From assembly GCA_900770925.1 (NCBI GenBank), contig CAAGLY010000011.1, forward strand, positions 25,650-89,649: 64,000 bases of DNA, written 5' to 3'. Below are positions 19,186 through 27,092 of the stretch, in pieces. The position numbers and the translations under genes are program-made. Positions within the stretch are counted from its first letter, which is position 1, and each line of letters starts with the position of its first letter. The DNA comes from Bacilli bacterium. GTDB lineage: Bacteria > Bacillota_I > Bacilli_A > RFN20 > CAG-288. The notes beneath the pieces are model-generated. The model was not told the DNA's origin. It did no database searches and saw only the letters and a list, made by a program, of their open reading frames with translations.

Positions 19186-19313
19186 TAGATGTTCAAGGCC
19201 ACACATAGTAAGCGAGTATTCCTATCAGTCCATACTCTTTAAGAATAGTATCCGCTTTAAAACAACCTTTTTCTTTATTCAAGAGTGCTTGTGAATGATA
19301 TTTTTAGTAAAAC

Positions 19314-19347
19314 AAAACAGCCAAGGAGAACGCGCCTTGGCTGTTTT
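19314..19347. terminator. Bidirectional intrinsic terminator
   Basis: A perfect 13-bp stem, AAAACAGCCAAGG / CCTTGGCTGTTTT, with an 8-nt loop. It has A and T runs on both sides, so it serves both the glycosyltransferase gene (plus) and the lipoprotein gene (minus). Confidence 0.9.
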
Positions 19348-19362
19348 GTGTTTCGTTTGTTA

Positions 19363-21177
19363 CTAGAGAATCGATTCCGTACCTTCTGTAGGCTCTTCAA
19401 CATAAGTCGGATAAAGGACAAGATGCGGACCATCGTCTTCACTGACAACAGAGACTTCTACCTTTAAGGTAATGGTCTGTTCCTCTCCGTTATCATCGGT
19501 ATAGGTAACATCGGTCTTCTTCTGATAGAGAGTGTCAGAAGCATCGACAAGCTCATCTTCTGAAGGATTCTCAACCTTCGTATATTCTGCTTCGACAAGC
19601 TTTGCCTCATAAGAAGTACGAAGAGAAGTGATATCGGTTAAGACAATATTCTTTTGTGTAGCTGGGGTCGTCTTAATCTCAAAGAGGTTCCTATCGCTTT
19701 CTGAGCTTGGGATAAAGGATACATTCGCATAGTAAGAACCAAAGGCAGGTATGTTCTGTAAGACATCAAGAGAGAAGATGTCGTCTTTCAAAACAGAAAA
19801 ACTATCTTCTGTGAAATAGTCTCCGAAAGTCAGATCATCACAGTTTGCGTTGATAGAGGTATACCTGATTGGATCATCCACCATACCGAAGTCAGAATAG
19901 AGAACACGATATCTTCTTGACTGGTTCTCATTGATGATCTGGATAAATTCATCTTCTGCTTCATCGCTGATGGCAATAGAGAGGTCTTTCCTCTCCATCG
20001 AATCATCTGCAAAGGAATCCAGATAATTGAATTTTTCCTTGAAGACATAAGCCGGGAGAGAATCTTTCAACTGATAGACAGCAACCTTGCGTCCAGAATG
20101 CTCATTACTTGTATAGGTTTTATCAAAGAAGAGAGAGGAAATCTGTGGAGCAACTAAAGCGCTAGAAAGGTTTCCTTTGATTGCCTTGCCATCTGGATAA
20201 TACCCAGCTTCATTGATGACAATACAAGACTGGATGTCTCCGTTTTCAGCTTTCGATAGTCCGGACTGAGCAAGCATGGTTCCATTTCCATCATAAGTAG
20301 TGATAGCGATGGAGTGTTCCTTATCTGCCTCCCTTGCGTAGACAGCAGAAGGAACAAAGTCACCGATGTCCTTATCATACTTGGAGAAGGTGGACTTCCT
20401 ATTATAGTTTCCGTTATTGATCCATTCCCTTCCTTTGGCAAAGAGAGGATCTTCCCTGCCTTCCATTGGCTTTACTTTGATAACATTGTCCTTGCCAGTC
20501 AGAATGGTGCCTTCTGCAAGCTTTGTTTCATAGGAGACATCGGAACTTCCTTTAATCTTGAAGGAAAAAGAATCTTCTCCGTCCTTAAGATTGATCTTGA
20601 AGAATTCAAGATTATCTTTGGACGTCTTCAATTCACTTGCAAGACGAGCAAAGGAAGCAGAGTCTTTTGAAAGAGAGAAGTCCTCTCCGTCTTTTGTAAA
20701 GTCCGTTTCCTTTGCAGAAAGGAATGCGTTGGCATAATTCGAGAACTTCTCAGCTCCCGTATACGGAATCTTCTTTACTTCATTATGGAAATTCAGATAG
20801 CAGAGAAAAAGGCTATCTCCTTCACCCTTTTCATAGAATTCCATCTGTTCGGAGATGATATCTCCGTTAAAAGCATAAGAAGGCTCAAAGTAGCTGAAGC
20901 TATCTTCTCCGCTGCTAAGATACCCGTCCTCTGTCTCAACACTCTCCAAAGTATTGGAATACGTGAGCTTGAAGTTCCTTGTATAACCTGCCTTAAGAGA
21001 CTCAAGGAAAGAAGCAATCGGACTCTTTTCACTTGTAGAAGCACTCGGCTTTGTTTCACTAACAGTATCACTACCCGATGGCGTGATGGTAGAAGAATCA
21101 TTTCCTTTCTTGTCACATCCAGCAAGAAGAAGGGCAATCATCATCAAAGACAAAAACTTTTTCTGTTTCATATACAA
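19363..21177 (-). CDS. Large predicted lipoprotein, function unknown
   Basis: 604 residues. N-terminal lipobox in MMIALLLAGC-DKK (Cys near residue 21) predicts diacylglyceryl modification and anchoring outside the membrane. A Ser/Thr-rich linker follows (about residues 28-52). The rest is acidic, Ser/Asp-rich and beta-strand-like with no motif I recognise; the C-terminal ~110 residues (TKVENPSEDELVDASD onward) look like a small separate domain. GAGG precedes the ATG at the right distance. It faces the glycosyltransferase across a shared terminator, with no evident functional tie. Similar to other large lineage-specific lipoproteins in this window in composition only. Confidence 0.8.
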   Translation of the reverse strand: MYMKQKKFLSLMMIALLLAGCDKKGNDSSTITPSGSDTVSETKPSASTSEKSPIASFLESLKAGYTRNFKLTYSNTLESVETEDGYLSSGEDSFSYFEPSYAFNGDIISEQMEFYEKGEGDSLFLCYLNFHNEVKKIPYTGAEKFSNYANAFLSAKETDFTKDGEDFSLSKDSASFARLASELKTSKDNLEFFKINLKDGEDSFSFKIKGSSDVSYETKLAEGTILTGKDNVIKVKPMEGREDPLFAKGREWINNGNYNRKSTFSKYDKDIGDFVPSAVYAREADKEHSIAITTYDGNGTMLAQSGLSKAENGDIQSCIVINEAGYYPDGKAIKGNLSSALVAPQISSLFFDKTYTSNEHSGRKVAVYQLKDSLPAYVFKEKFNYLDSFADDSMERKDLSIAISDEAEDEFIQIINENQSRRYRVLYSDFGMVDDPIRYTSINANCDDLTFGDYFTEDSFSVLKDDIFSLDVLQNIPAFGSYYANVSFIPSSESDRNLFEIKTTPATQKNIVLTDITSLRTSYEAKLVEAEYTKVENPSEDELVDASDTLYQKKTDVTYTDDNGEEQTITLKVEVSVVSEDDGPHLVLYPTYVEEPTEGTESIL

Positions 21178-21277
21178 ACCTCACTAGCCCTATTCTAACA
21201 TAGTACATTGGTACAATAACATTGTTTTGTGCATTGAGCCTATTTAAATCTAGGATTATTGCAATCAAAACTTTCGA

Positions 21278-21422
21278 CTATGGTTTCAACGATGGAATCG
21301 GAACAACATAGACTCCGTCTTTTCTCTTATAAGCCGCATTTGTAAGACCATAGATAACACAAAGAGGCTTCGTAGGAATACCACCCGCTTTACGAAGCGA
21401 GTCATTGATTTTAACTAGATTC
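21278..21422 (-). pseudogene. C-terminal remnant of a DUF4143 ATPase
   Basis: About 47 codons ending LCVIYGLTNAAYKRKDGVYVVPIPSLKP-stop match, nearly residue for residue, the out-of-frame C-terminus of the DUF4143 gene near 27100-27195. Upstream of LVKINDSL the similarity stops abruptly, so only the tail of a former gene remains. Confidence 0.7.
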
Positions 21423-22018
21423 TGTGTTCCATAGGTAATAGCAATAGTATTCCTGAATCTTCTTCGTTTCCGGATCTGCCATGCCAAGCAAGGTGTCTGG
21501 AAGAAAGTAATAATAAGTGCCTCCGTTTGTGTCAAGCGTATAGCCTTTTTTCTTGCCTTTACACTGGCCTCATCAAGCTCATTCCATTCTCGTCCTTTAT
21601 AGACACCAACGTCGGATAAAGGCATCAACCATCTTCTTTTTTTCTCCGAATCAGGGAACTCACTTGTTTCAATACACCATTGAAATCAAGACTCGGAAAC
21701 TTCTTCGAATAAATGTCATAAGAATAATCAGAAATCCTGACTTCGTTAGAATTATCTGGATATCTGCCAACCACAGATTTTTTCATCCATAGCCAGAAAA
21801 ATCGAATACGGATGAAAAAGAGCACTTGATGGAATTAAGGCAAGATCATAGAGATCCGTTCCAATATCTGGATTCCTTCCTGAAATATCGTTATGCTTTT
21901 CGTAAACCCACTTTCCATCTTCCAAGAGAGGATTATCATCTCTTCTGCAATAAAACGCAGCTGCATTCTCGAAATAAGTAGTTTCATGTATCTTTTTCAA
22001 GTATGGATTAACACCATC
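21423..22018 (-). pseudogene. Broken gene fragments, possibly from an FtsX-type permease
   Basis: Short minus-strand reading frames succeed each other with shifts and no start. A stretch reading GRYPDNSNEVRISDYSYDI (about 21670-21760) resembles the extracellular part of large FtsX/MacB-like permeases, which carry similar G-R-x-P...EI-x-I-[ST]-DY segments. Other pieces are not recognised. Best read as decayed sequence joined to the DUF4143 tail. Confidence 0.4.
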
Positions 22019-22129
22019 CTAAGAAAGTACATTACCGAAAGAACAGAAAACACTTCCTATAGTCGTAAAAAAACAGGAAAGGAATAAGACAATATAGTAA
22101 CATTGAACCATATACCGAGTTGAGGAGGG

Positions 22130-22158
22130 TTGACAAATCCCTTTTCTCTGTGTATAGT
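22130..22158 (+). promoter_or_regulatory. Strong sigma-A promoter of the AbiF-associated RNA
   Basis: TTGACA (22130-22135), 17-nt spacer, TATAGT (22153-22158). Transcription should start near 22165. This is the best consensus promoter in the island and it precedes a short structured RNA, not a coding sequence. Confidence 0.8.
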
Positions 22159-22164
22159 GCTTAG

Positions 22165-22230
22165 CGATCGAGTTGCAGATACCTGCGTGGCCTGCAACCA
22201 GGGGGGTTCCTGCGGGAACTCCCTTTTTTT
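22165..22230 (+). ncRNA. Structured small RNA upstream of abiF (abiF-RNA-like, putative antitoxin RNA)
   Basis: About 66 nt. A hairpin GTTGCAG (22173-22179) / CTGCAAC (22192-22198) with a 12-nt loop is followed by a terminator: GGGGGTTCC pairs with GGAACTCCC around loop TGCG, then T7 (22224-22230). Its own promoter lies just upstream and the abiF ribosome-binding site just downstream. AbiF-family genes are known to carry a conserved structured RNA at this position, proposed to restrain the HEPN RNase as an RNA antitoxin. Family membership is from position and shape, not from a covariance search. Confidence 0.65.
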
Positions 22231-22250
22231 CATATCCGGAGGACATTGCC

Positions 22251-23188
22251 ATGGCGAAAACAGTTTTTTGACATTTCAAGCATAGATTTTCTTTTTGTAA
22301 CAAGATAAAAATCTATTGGTAGAGAATCATACGTTTGCCGAAGCAATGTTAACACAGATCGGATATTTCAGTTTGATCGGTGGATATAAAACACCTTTCA
22401 AAAACCCTACCACGCAAAAGTATAAGGATGGTACTCGGTTTGAAGATATTGTTGCTCTGTACCATTTTGACGAGAATCTGCGTGAGCTGTTTTTGAAGTA
22501 CATACTGAAAGTTGAACGCCATATCCGTGCGTCGCTTTCCTATCACTTCACAGAAAAACATGGCGAATCTCAGGCGATGTATCTGAATCCCGCAAACTAT
22601 AGCCAGAACAGAAAATATGCCTATGGTATCGACAAGCTGATTGACACATTGGCTAAGCTTGCTAACAGTAACAGCGATTACCCCTATATCAATCATCAGC
22701 GTCAGGTTTATGGAAATGTCCCCCTATGGGTTCTTATCAATGGTGTAACATTTGGTAGCCTCTCAAAATTCTATAAGTTCACAACCCAAGACATCCAATC
22801 AAAGGTTGCCCGCAATTTTGAAAAGGTAAACCAGAAGCAGCTTGAACAATACTTGGGTATAATGACCAAGTTCCGCAATGTCTGCGCCCACGGCGAACGC
22901 CTTTATTCCTATCAGACTCGCGACGCTATTCCAGACACCGCACTGCATCAGAAGTTGGGAATTCCCAAGAGTGGCACGCAGTATTCCATGGGCAAACACG
23001 ATTTGTTTGCAATGGTGATTGCATTTCGGTACTTACTGCCTCATGACGATTTCAAACGCTTTAAGGCTACCCTTACAAGTGTGATTCGTCATTATCTGAA
23101 TACTCGCGGAGCCATGGAAGAATCCACATTGTATACTTACATGGGTTTTCCGGCTAATTGGAATAAAATTACCGTATACAAGAAATAA
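22251..23188 (+). pseudogene. abiF: AbiF-family HEPN abortive-infection protein, 5' end broken
   Basis: The original start is probably ATG 22251 (MAKTVF), with GGAGGA 7 nt upstream. That frame stops at 22269, after a T6 run. The true frame (LTFQA...) then meets TAG at 22283 and TAA at 22298 before running open to 23188. Replacing those stops by Gln gives a normal AbiF N-terminus, so one lost T and two C-to-T changes fit. The open part (from a TTG at 22316) keeps the Abi_2/AbiF core, including TQIGYFSLIGGYK, and, numbered from that TTG, the HEPN RNase motif R187-NVCA-H192. It has no AGG codon, uses ATG seven times for Met, and nearly all its Arg is CGN, unlike its neighbours. A truncated protein from an internal start is possible. 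Confidence 0.8.
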
Positions 23189-23193
23189 TAAAC

Positions 23194-23239
23194 AAAGACT
23201 CTACCATTTCCTATCGACCGGAAATTGGCAGAGTCTTTT
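23194..23239 (+). terminator. Terminator of abiF
   Basis: AAAGACTCT pairs with AGAGTCTTT, and inside it TTTCC pairs with GGAAA, followed by TTTT. Located directly after the abiF stop. Confidence 0.8.
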
Positions 23240-23343
23240 ATTTAAAACCTTGGTTTGCACATGGTTGCTGCCGTGGGACAAAATCGATCGTCAGAACGGT
23301 CTCCCACAAAAGAGAGGCAAGAGACGGAAGGCCGGGAGAGGAG

Positions 23344-23481
23344 ATGACGTTTATCACCTCTTTGACGGATGCCGACGAGATCGTGGAGACGATCGAAATG
23401 AGATAGAAAATCGAAAACGGACTTCACCGATTCAAGACCCTGTGTTTTACCGGCAGTTTGACGAAAAATCAAATCCTATGA
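23344..23481 (+). pseudogene. Transposase C-terminal fragment with a nonsense codon
   Basis: The frame reads TFITSLTDADEIVETIEMR, then TAG (23404-23406), then KIENGLHRFKTL and ends TGA. DDE transposases of the ISAs1/IS4 type have ...R-x-x-W-x-IEN-x-LH..., where E is catalytic; here TAG would replace the Trp codon TGG. The G+C content is higher than in the flanks. Upstream sequence to 23250 may belong to the same relic. Confidence 0.4.
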
Positions 23482-23575
23482 GTAATGACTAGCACCTAAA
23501 ACTAAATTCCTATTTAGCTAATCGGAAAAGGTGTGGAATGCTACCAAATTTGCAATTCTAGTTATGGGTTAATAA

Positions 23576-23648
23576 TCTTTCAAAAATGAAAATAATCTTC
23601 CGAAAGATTGAATAATCTAACGGAAGATTATGAAAGAATAATTGAATA
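23576..23648. repeat. 20-bp tandem repeat array, copy downstream of the AlbA_2 gene
   Basis: Units begin at 23576, 23596 and 23616 (TCTTTC, TCTTCCGAAAGATT, TCTAACGGAAGATT), exactly 20 bp apart. Positions 23596-23648 are identical at 52 of 53 sites to 25161-25213, so the AlbA_2 gene sits between two direct copies of its own upstream array. Confidence 0.8.
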
Positions 23649-23662
23649 GCGGTTAGGAATGA

Positions 23663-25087
23663 TTACTTTTGAATGAAGTAACGCTTGCCTTTTGTCTTCT
23701 TGCCATTGGTCTTGATTTGATTGGATGCCAATAATTCAGCAATGATCTGGTTTGTTGAGGTGTTCTTTAACTGAATCAAATCCGACAGCTCTTTTGCAGT
23801 CGATCCTTCTACATGGTTAGTCAAATAAGCCAATATCTTAAGTTTTTCTTCTTGGTGAGATACATTATCGGAAAGCTGGAGGAAACTGAGATTCAGAATA
23901 GTTCTTTTTGGTTCGTTCTCAATTCGAAGCTCCGGAGTCGGAAAATGATAAGATTCAAACACTTGGTAAATACTAGGAATACCAGAACCGGCTCTGTCAG
24001 AAACTTGAATCAGTCTAAAGTAGTTCATAATGTTTTTGTTGTAGGGATTACTGATTCCACCGGTTATTGCCTGATGAATGCCAATCGATAATTCACCAGA
24101 ATTGATGATGGATATATTGTCTTTGCTCTTTTTGATGAGAATGCCAGGAAGTGAAGTATAGTCGCAATTTGTAATGGCGTTGACAATGCCTTCGATGACA
24201 GAACGTCTGATATCAGTTCCGTTCCTATTTTTTATTCCGTCTGTTTTGAATGGGTTAGGTAAATCTAATGTGATGTTTGTAGAGACACGCTCAAAGAAAT
24301 TATAAAGGTTGGCATTAAAACTATAATCGTCTGAAACGATTCTTTTATCCCATCTTGTCTGATTGGACCTATTCTCCTGATAATCCAGGAAATAGTTGGG
24401 ACAAAGCTGCAATATGTCACTGATATTTCCAAAGAAAAGAACAGCTCCGTTTCTTAAGACGTCTTTTCCATTATCTTCAGTCAAAGCACCAATGCGAAGA
24501 AGGAAATCATGATCGTTGAGTTCTTGATAAATGTTATTCGGAATCGCATCATTCATTCTTTTTCTGAAATTCAGCAATGTGCTTTTATCGACATCCTGGT
24601 CAGTCAAGCCTAGATGATTAGGCAATGTATCAAAAGCGACTCCCTTCTTATTTAATAGTAATCGAGCAATGTCATCTTCTGACATCTGAAAATCTCCGTC
24701 TCCTATTCTTTGATAGGATTTTGAAAGGTTGCCGTCGATAAAGACGGGCTTTGCCTGTATAGGTGCTTTTCTTACAATGAATTCGATTACACTTTTTCCG
24801 TTAATCTTTAAAATCTGTATATCGTTATCTGAGACAGAGCAGTAACTCACTTTATTCTTGGAATGAAGTGCGGAAATCAACGCTTTCTTTTGTTCCAATG
24901 GATTGGATACTCCGGTTATGATGTTTCTTTTTCCTTCTTTGATTCCAAGATAGATGGTTCCGCCATCTGTATTGGAAAAGGAGGAATAGGTTTCATATAG
25001 GTTATCCGGGATTTTTTTATTGGACTCTTTTAGTTCGATATGAACATCTTCTTTTAAATCATATAAGCGATTGATATCTTCTGTCAT
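23663..25087 (-). CDS. AlbA_2 / RecG-like ATP-binding regulator protein
   Basis: 474 residues. The N-terminal AlbA_2 (Schlafen-like AAA_4) domain shows IELKESN, FSNTDGGTIYLGI near residues 37-49 and YQRIGDGDFQMS. A middle region follows, then the HATPase-like C-terminal block with IEGIVNAITNCDY and VSDRAGSGIPSIYQVF. The last ~70 residues look like a winged helix (TAKELSDLIQLKNTSTNQII). GGAGGA precedes the ATG. Proteins of this type are often called transcriptional regulators or divergent AAA-4 proteins; the biochemical role is unsettled. Four 20-bp repeats lie 34-113 nt upstream and may be its operator. It has two AGG codons, one at a spot where relatives tend to have Arg, which hints at recent arrival from a standard-code host. 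Confidence 0.85.
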   Translation of the reverse strand: MTEDINRLYDLKEDVHIELKESNKKIPDNLYETYSSFSNTDGGTIYLGIKEGKRNIITGVSNPLEQKKALISALHSKNKVSYCSVSDNDIQILKINGKSVIEFIVRKAPIQAKPVFIDGNLSKSYQRIGDGDFQMSEDDIARLLLNKKGVAFDTLPNHLGLTDQDVDKSTLLNFRKRMNDAIPNNIYQELNDHDFLLRIGALTEDNGKDVLRNGAVLFFGNISDILQLCPNYFLDYQENRSNQTRWDKRIVSDDYSFNANLYNFFERVSTNITLDLPNPFKTDGIKNRNGTDIRRSVIEGIVNAITNCDYTSLPGILIKKSKDNISIINSGELSIGIHQAITGGISNPYNKNIMNYFRLIQVSDRAGSGIPSIYQVFESYHFPTPELRIENEPKRTILNLSFLQLSDNVSHQEEKLKILAYLTNHVEGSTAKELSDLIQLKNTSTNQIIAELLASNQIKTNGKKTKGKRYFIQK

Positions 25088-25120
25088 TTTTTCTTCCTCC
25101 TGCTTATATTATGCACATTT

Positions 25121-25213
25121 TCTTTCGAATATGCAAATAATCTTTCGAAGATTAAAATATTCTTCCGAAAGATTAAATAATCTAACGGAAGATTATGAAA
25201 GAATAATTGAATA
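25121..25213. repeat. 20-bp tandem repeat array upstream of the AlbA_2 gene
   Basis: Units begin at 25121, 25141, 25161 and 25181, exactly 20 bp apart, around the core TCTTTCGAAGATT. Most units are partly palindromic (AATCTTTCGAAGATT at 25139-25153 is nearly perfect). The array covers the expected promoter of the minus-strand AlbA_2 gene (start 25087), so cooperative operator binding by that protein or another is likely. Confidence 0.8.
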
Positions 25214-25252
25214 ATTGGTAACGCTGAATAGAATTGCAAGAATTGCAAAAAT

Positions 25253-25313
25253 GTACCGAACCCCTAATATTGTGCTATAGTCCTATTTAAAGTCCAATAT
25301 TAGGGGTTCAGTA
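25253..25313 (-). terminator. Long-stem terminator of the DUF4143 gene
   Basis: Twenty-base arms at 25253-25272 and 25294-25313 are complementary except for one G-T wobble, with a 21-nt loop. On the minus strand the stem is followed by TTTTTG. It lies 12 nt past the DUF4143 stop codon. Confidence 0.7.
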
Positions 25314-25324
25314 CAGAGGAAGCA

Positions 25325-26605
25325 CTAGTCTTTTAAACACCCAATAGGAATGACAAAAACGCCATCATCTCTTCGATAACCATACTCCGTTCCAGTGATG
25401 ACAATCTTCAAATCAGGGAGTCTCAATGGCATTTGTTTTTCTTTTTCGTTGTATTTTTTGACCAATTTTTCGATTTCACAGAGATGTTTTGCACCTTCGT
25501 CGATTTCACTTGAACCTAACTTGAATTCGAGCAAAGCATATCTCCCGTCTTTCAAATGCAACACACCGTCAGCCTCTAATCCATATCTGTCATGATAATA
25601 AGACATTTCTCCGCGCATCTTGGAAGAATAGATTTTCAGATCTCTTATGCATAATGATTCAAATAGAAAACCAAGTGTCTTGAAATCAGTGTAAAAGTAT
25701 TCGGGTGATATTCCAAGTGATGCGACTGCAATTGATGGGTCTATCAAATTTCTTTTTTTGCCTGATCTTATTGCTGTTTTGGATTTGATTGCAGGACACC
25801 ATGGCTCGATATCTTCTATGATATAAAGTCTTTCTAATGCTTCAATGTAATTGGCGATGCTTTTATCCGATGTGTCATTTGTTGATTTGACATCTTTATA
25901 GATGGTTTTATAGTCGCAAAGTGTACAGATGTTTCTTGAATAGGATCTTAGAATCGCATTTGTCAACTTGGGACTTCTTTTTACATCATCAATAGAAGAA
26001 ATATCTTTGTTGCAAATTTGGTATACCAAATCATCGGCAACATCTAATTTGTTGCTTTCATTTTTGATTTTAAAACAGGTTGGCCATCCGCCTCTGCAGA
26101 TTGCGAAGATAATATCTTTTATTGTTAAATTGGAAATACATCCCTTGAAAGAATCCGGATTGTCGAACAATTCCATCAGTGAAACGGAACCATTGGATTC
26201 TTCAGATTCATATAAGCTTAGAGGGTACATTTTCATTGTGCTGATTCGCATCGTGCCAGTGTGAGCCACTTGAACATTCTTTGATGTTGAACCAGTCAGA
26301 ATATATAATCCTGTTTTCTGCTCATCATCAACTGACTTACGGATTGCTCCCCATATTTTAGGGGCATCTTGCCACTCATCGAACAGTCGAGGTTTGTCTC
26401 CGATTAAAAGCATGATCGGTGCATCTTTTGCCGTACTTAAATATTGGTCTCTTTTTTCTTCATCTTGAAATTCGATAATGCTTTTTGATTGCTGCTTTGC
26501 CGTTGTTGTTTTTCCACATCCCTTTGGCCCAATGATCAGTACTGCTCCGAATGTGTTCAATTTGTCTTTTAAAAGGCTGTCCGCGATTCTTGCTTTATAT
26601 TTCAT
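25325..26605 (-). CDS. ATPase with DUF4143 domain
   Basis: 426 residues from the ATG at 26605; GAGGTG lies 8 nt upstream, while two nearer in-frame starts are too close to that site. AAA_14 domain: Walker A GPKGCGKTT (26-34), Walker B-like PRLFDEWQ (71-78), sensor ILTGST. The C-terminal DUF4143 part has the PD-(D/E)XK-like pattern E-x-D...LLEFKLG near residues 350-372. Role of the family is unknown; it is abundant and often multicopy in gut bacteria. None of its 19 arginines is AGG, in contrast to the core genes, so it reads the same under either code and may be a recent arrival. Three 23-bp tandem repeats lie directly upstream. Confidence 0.88.
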   Translation of the reverse strand: MKYKARIADSLLKDKLNTFGAVLIIGPKGCGKTTTAKQQSKSIIEFQDEEKRDQYLSTAKDAPIMLLIGDKPRLFDEWQDAPKIWGAIRKSVDDEQKTGLYILTGSTSKNVQVAHTGTMRISTMKMYPLSLYESEESNGSVSLMELFDNPDSFKGCISNLTIKDIIFAICRGGWPTCFKIKNESNKLDVADDLVYQICNKDISSIDDVKRSPKLTNAILRSYSRNICTLCDYKTIYKDVKSTNDTSDKSIANYIEALERLYIIEDIEPWCPAIKSKTAIRSGKKRNLIDPSIAVASLGISPEYFYTDFKTLGFLFESLCIRDLKIYSSKMRGEMSYYHDRYGLEADGVLHLKDGRYALLEFKLGSSEIDEGAKHLCEIEKLVKKYNEKEKQMPLRLPDLKIVITGTEYGYRRDDGVFVIPIGCLKD

Positions 26606-26645
26606 ATGCATCACCTCGTTAATATTATAGAAATTCTAACTTCTG

Positions 26646-26714
26646 TTTCCAATATTTGTGGCATTTTACTTCCAGCTTTTGTGGCATTTTATTTCCAGCT
26701 TTTGCGGTAAATTC
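26646..26714. repeat. Three 23-bp tandem repeats upstream of DUF4143 gene A
   Basis: Units at 26646-26668, 26669-26691 and 26692-26714. Each begins [TC]TTCC and contains TTTTG[TC]GG; the second and third are nearly identical in their first 15 bases, the first and second in their last 11. They start 41 nt before the ATG of the minus-strand DUF4143 gene, in promoter position. Confidence 0.8.
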
Positions 26715-26795
26715 ATAAAAGGAAGACAAACAAAATATCAAATGAGGCAAATAAAAAGGTCTGATACCATGTATCAAGCCGATTTCAAATTTGAA

Positions 26796-26820
26796 TGGTG
26801 CCGGGTACAGGAATCGAACC
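26796..26820 (-). tRNA. 3' fragment of a tRNA gene (T-arm half and acceptor with CCA), possible attachment site
   Basis: On the minus strand these 25 bases read GGTTCGATTCC-TGTACCCGGCACCA: the T loop, 3' side of the T stem, 3' acceptor strand and encoded CCA. The match to a tRNA stops just before the T loop: the 5' T-stem partner is wrong and no D or anticodon arm exists to the right. Such 3' ends are the usual att cores of elements that integrate into tRNA genes. No integrase is visible nearby. Confidence 0.65.
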
Positions 26821-26846
26821 ATCCGGAAGATTATCTCATGGCGCGT

Positions 26847-26875
26847 GACCCTTGAGCTAGCTCAAGGGTCTTTTT
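26847..26875 (+). terminator. Orphan intrinsic terminator
   Basis: A perfect 10-bp stem GACCCTTGAG / CTCAAGGGTC with CTAG loop, then T5. No plus-strand gene precedes it; it lies 27 nt beyond the tRNA fragment and may be debris brought in with it. Confidence 0.65.
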
Positions 26876-27092
26876 GTTTGTCCCTCCATTCTCATTTCAT
26901 TTTACAATTCACAATTTAAAATTAAATCAAATTTATCTATTAGAATTAATTTTAGTAAATTTGGTAGCTAAAATGTTTTGCTTTTCTGTTTTTCAACAGA
27001 GTTTCCTTGTTTTTTGCTAGTTTTTCATTTCAGAAGAGACTACAGTTCTTAAAGTATACTCTAAATTCGGAACATTCTTCTTCGATAATATT

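Noticed and set aside
22283..22300. TAG and TAA reassigned to glutamine (suggested by the abiF 5' region)
   Set aside because: Both codons end many intact genes at the expected places, and prfA (release factor 1) is present. The stops in abiF fit local decay combined with a frame slip.
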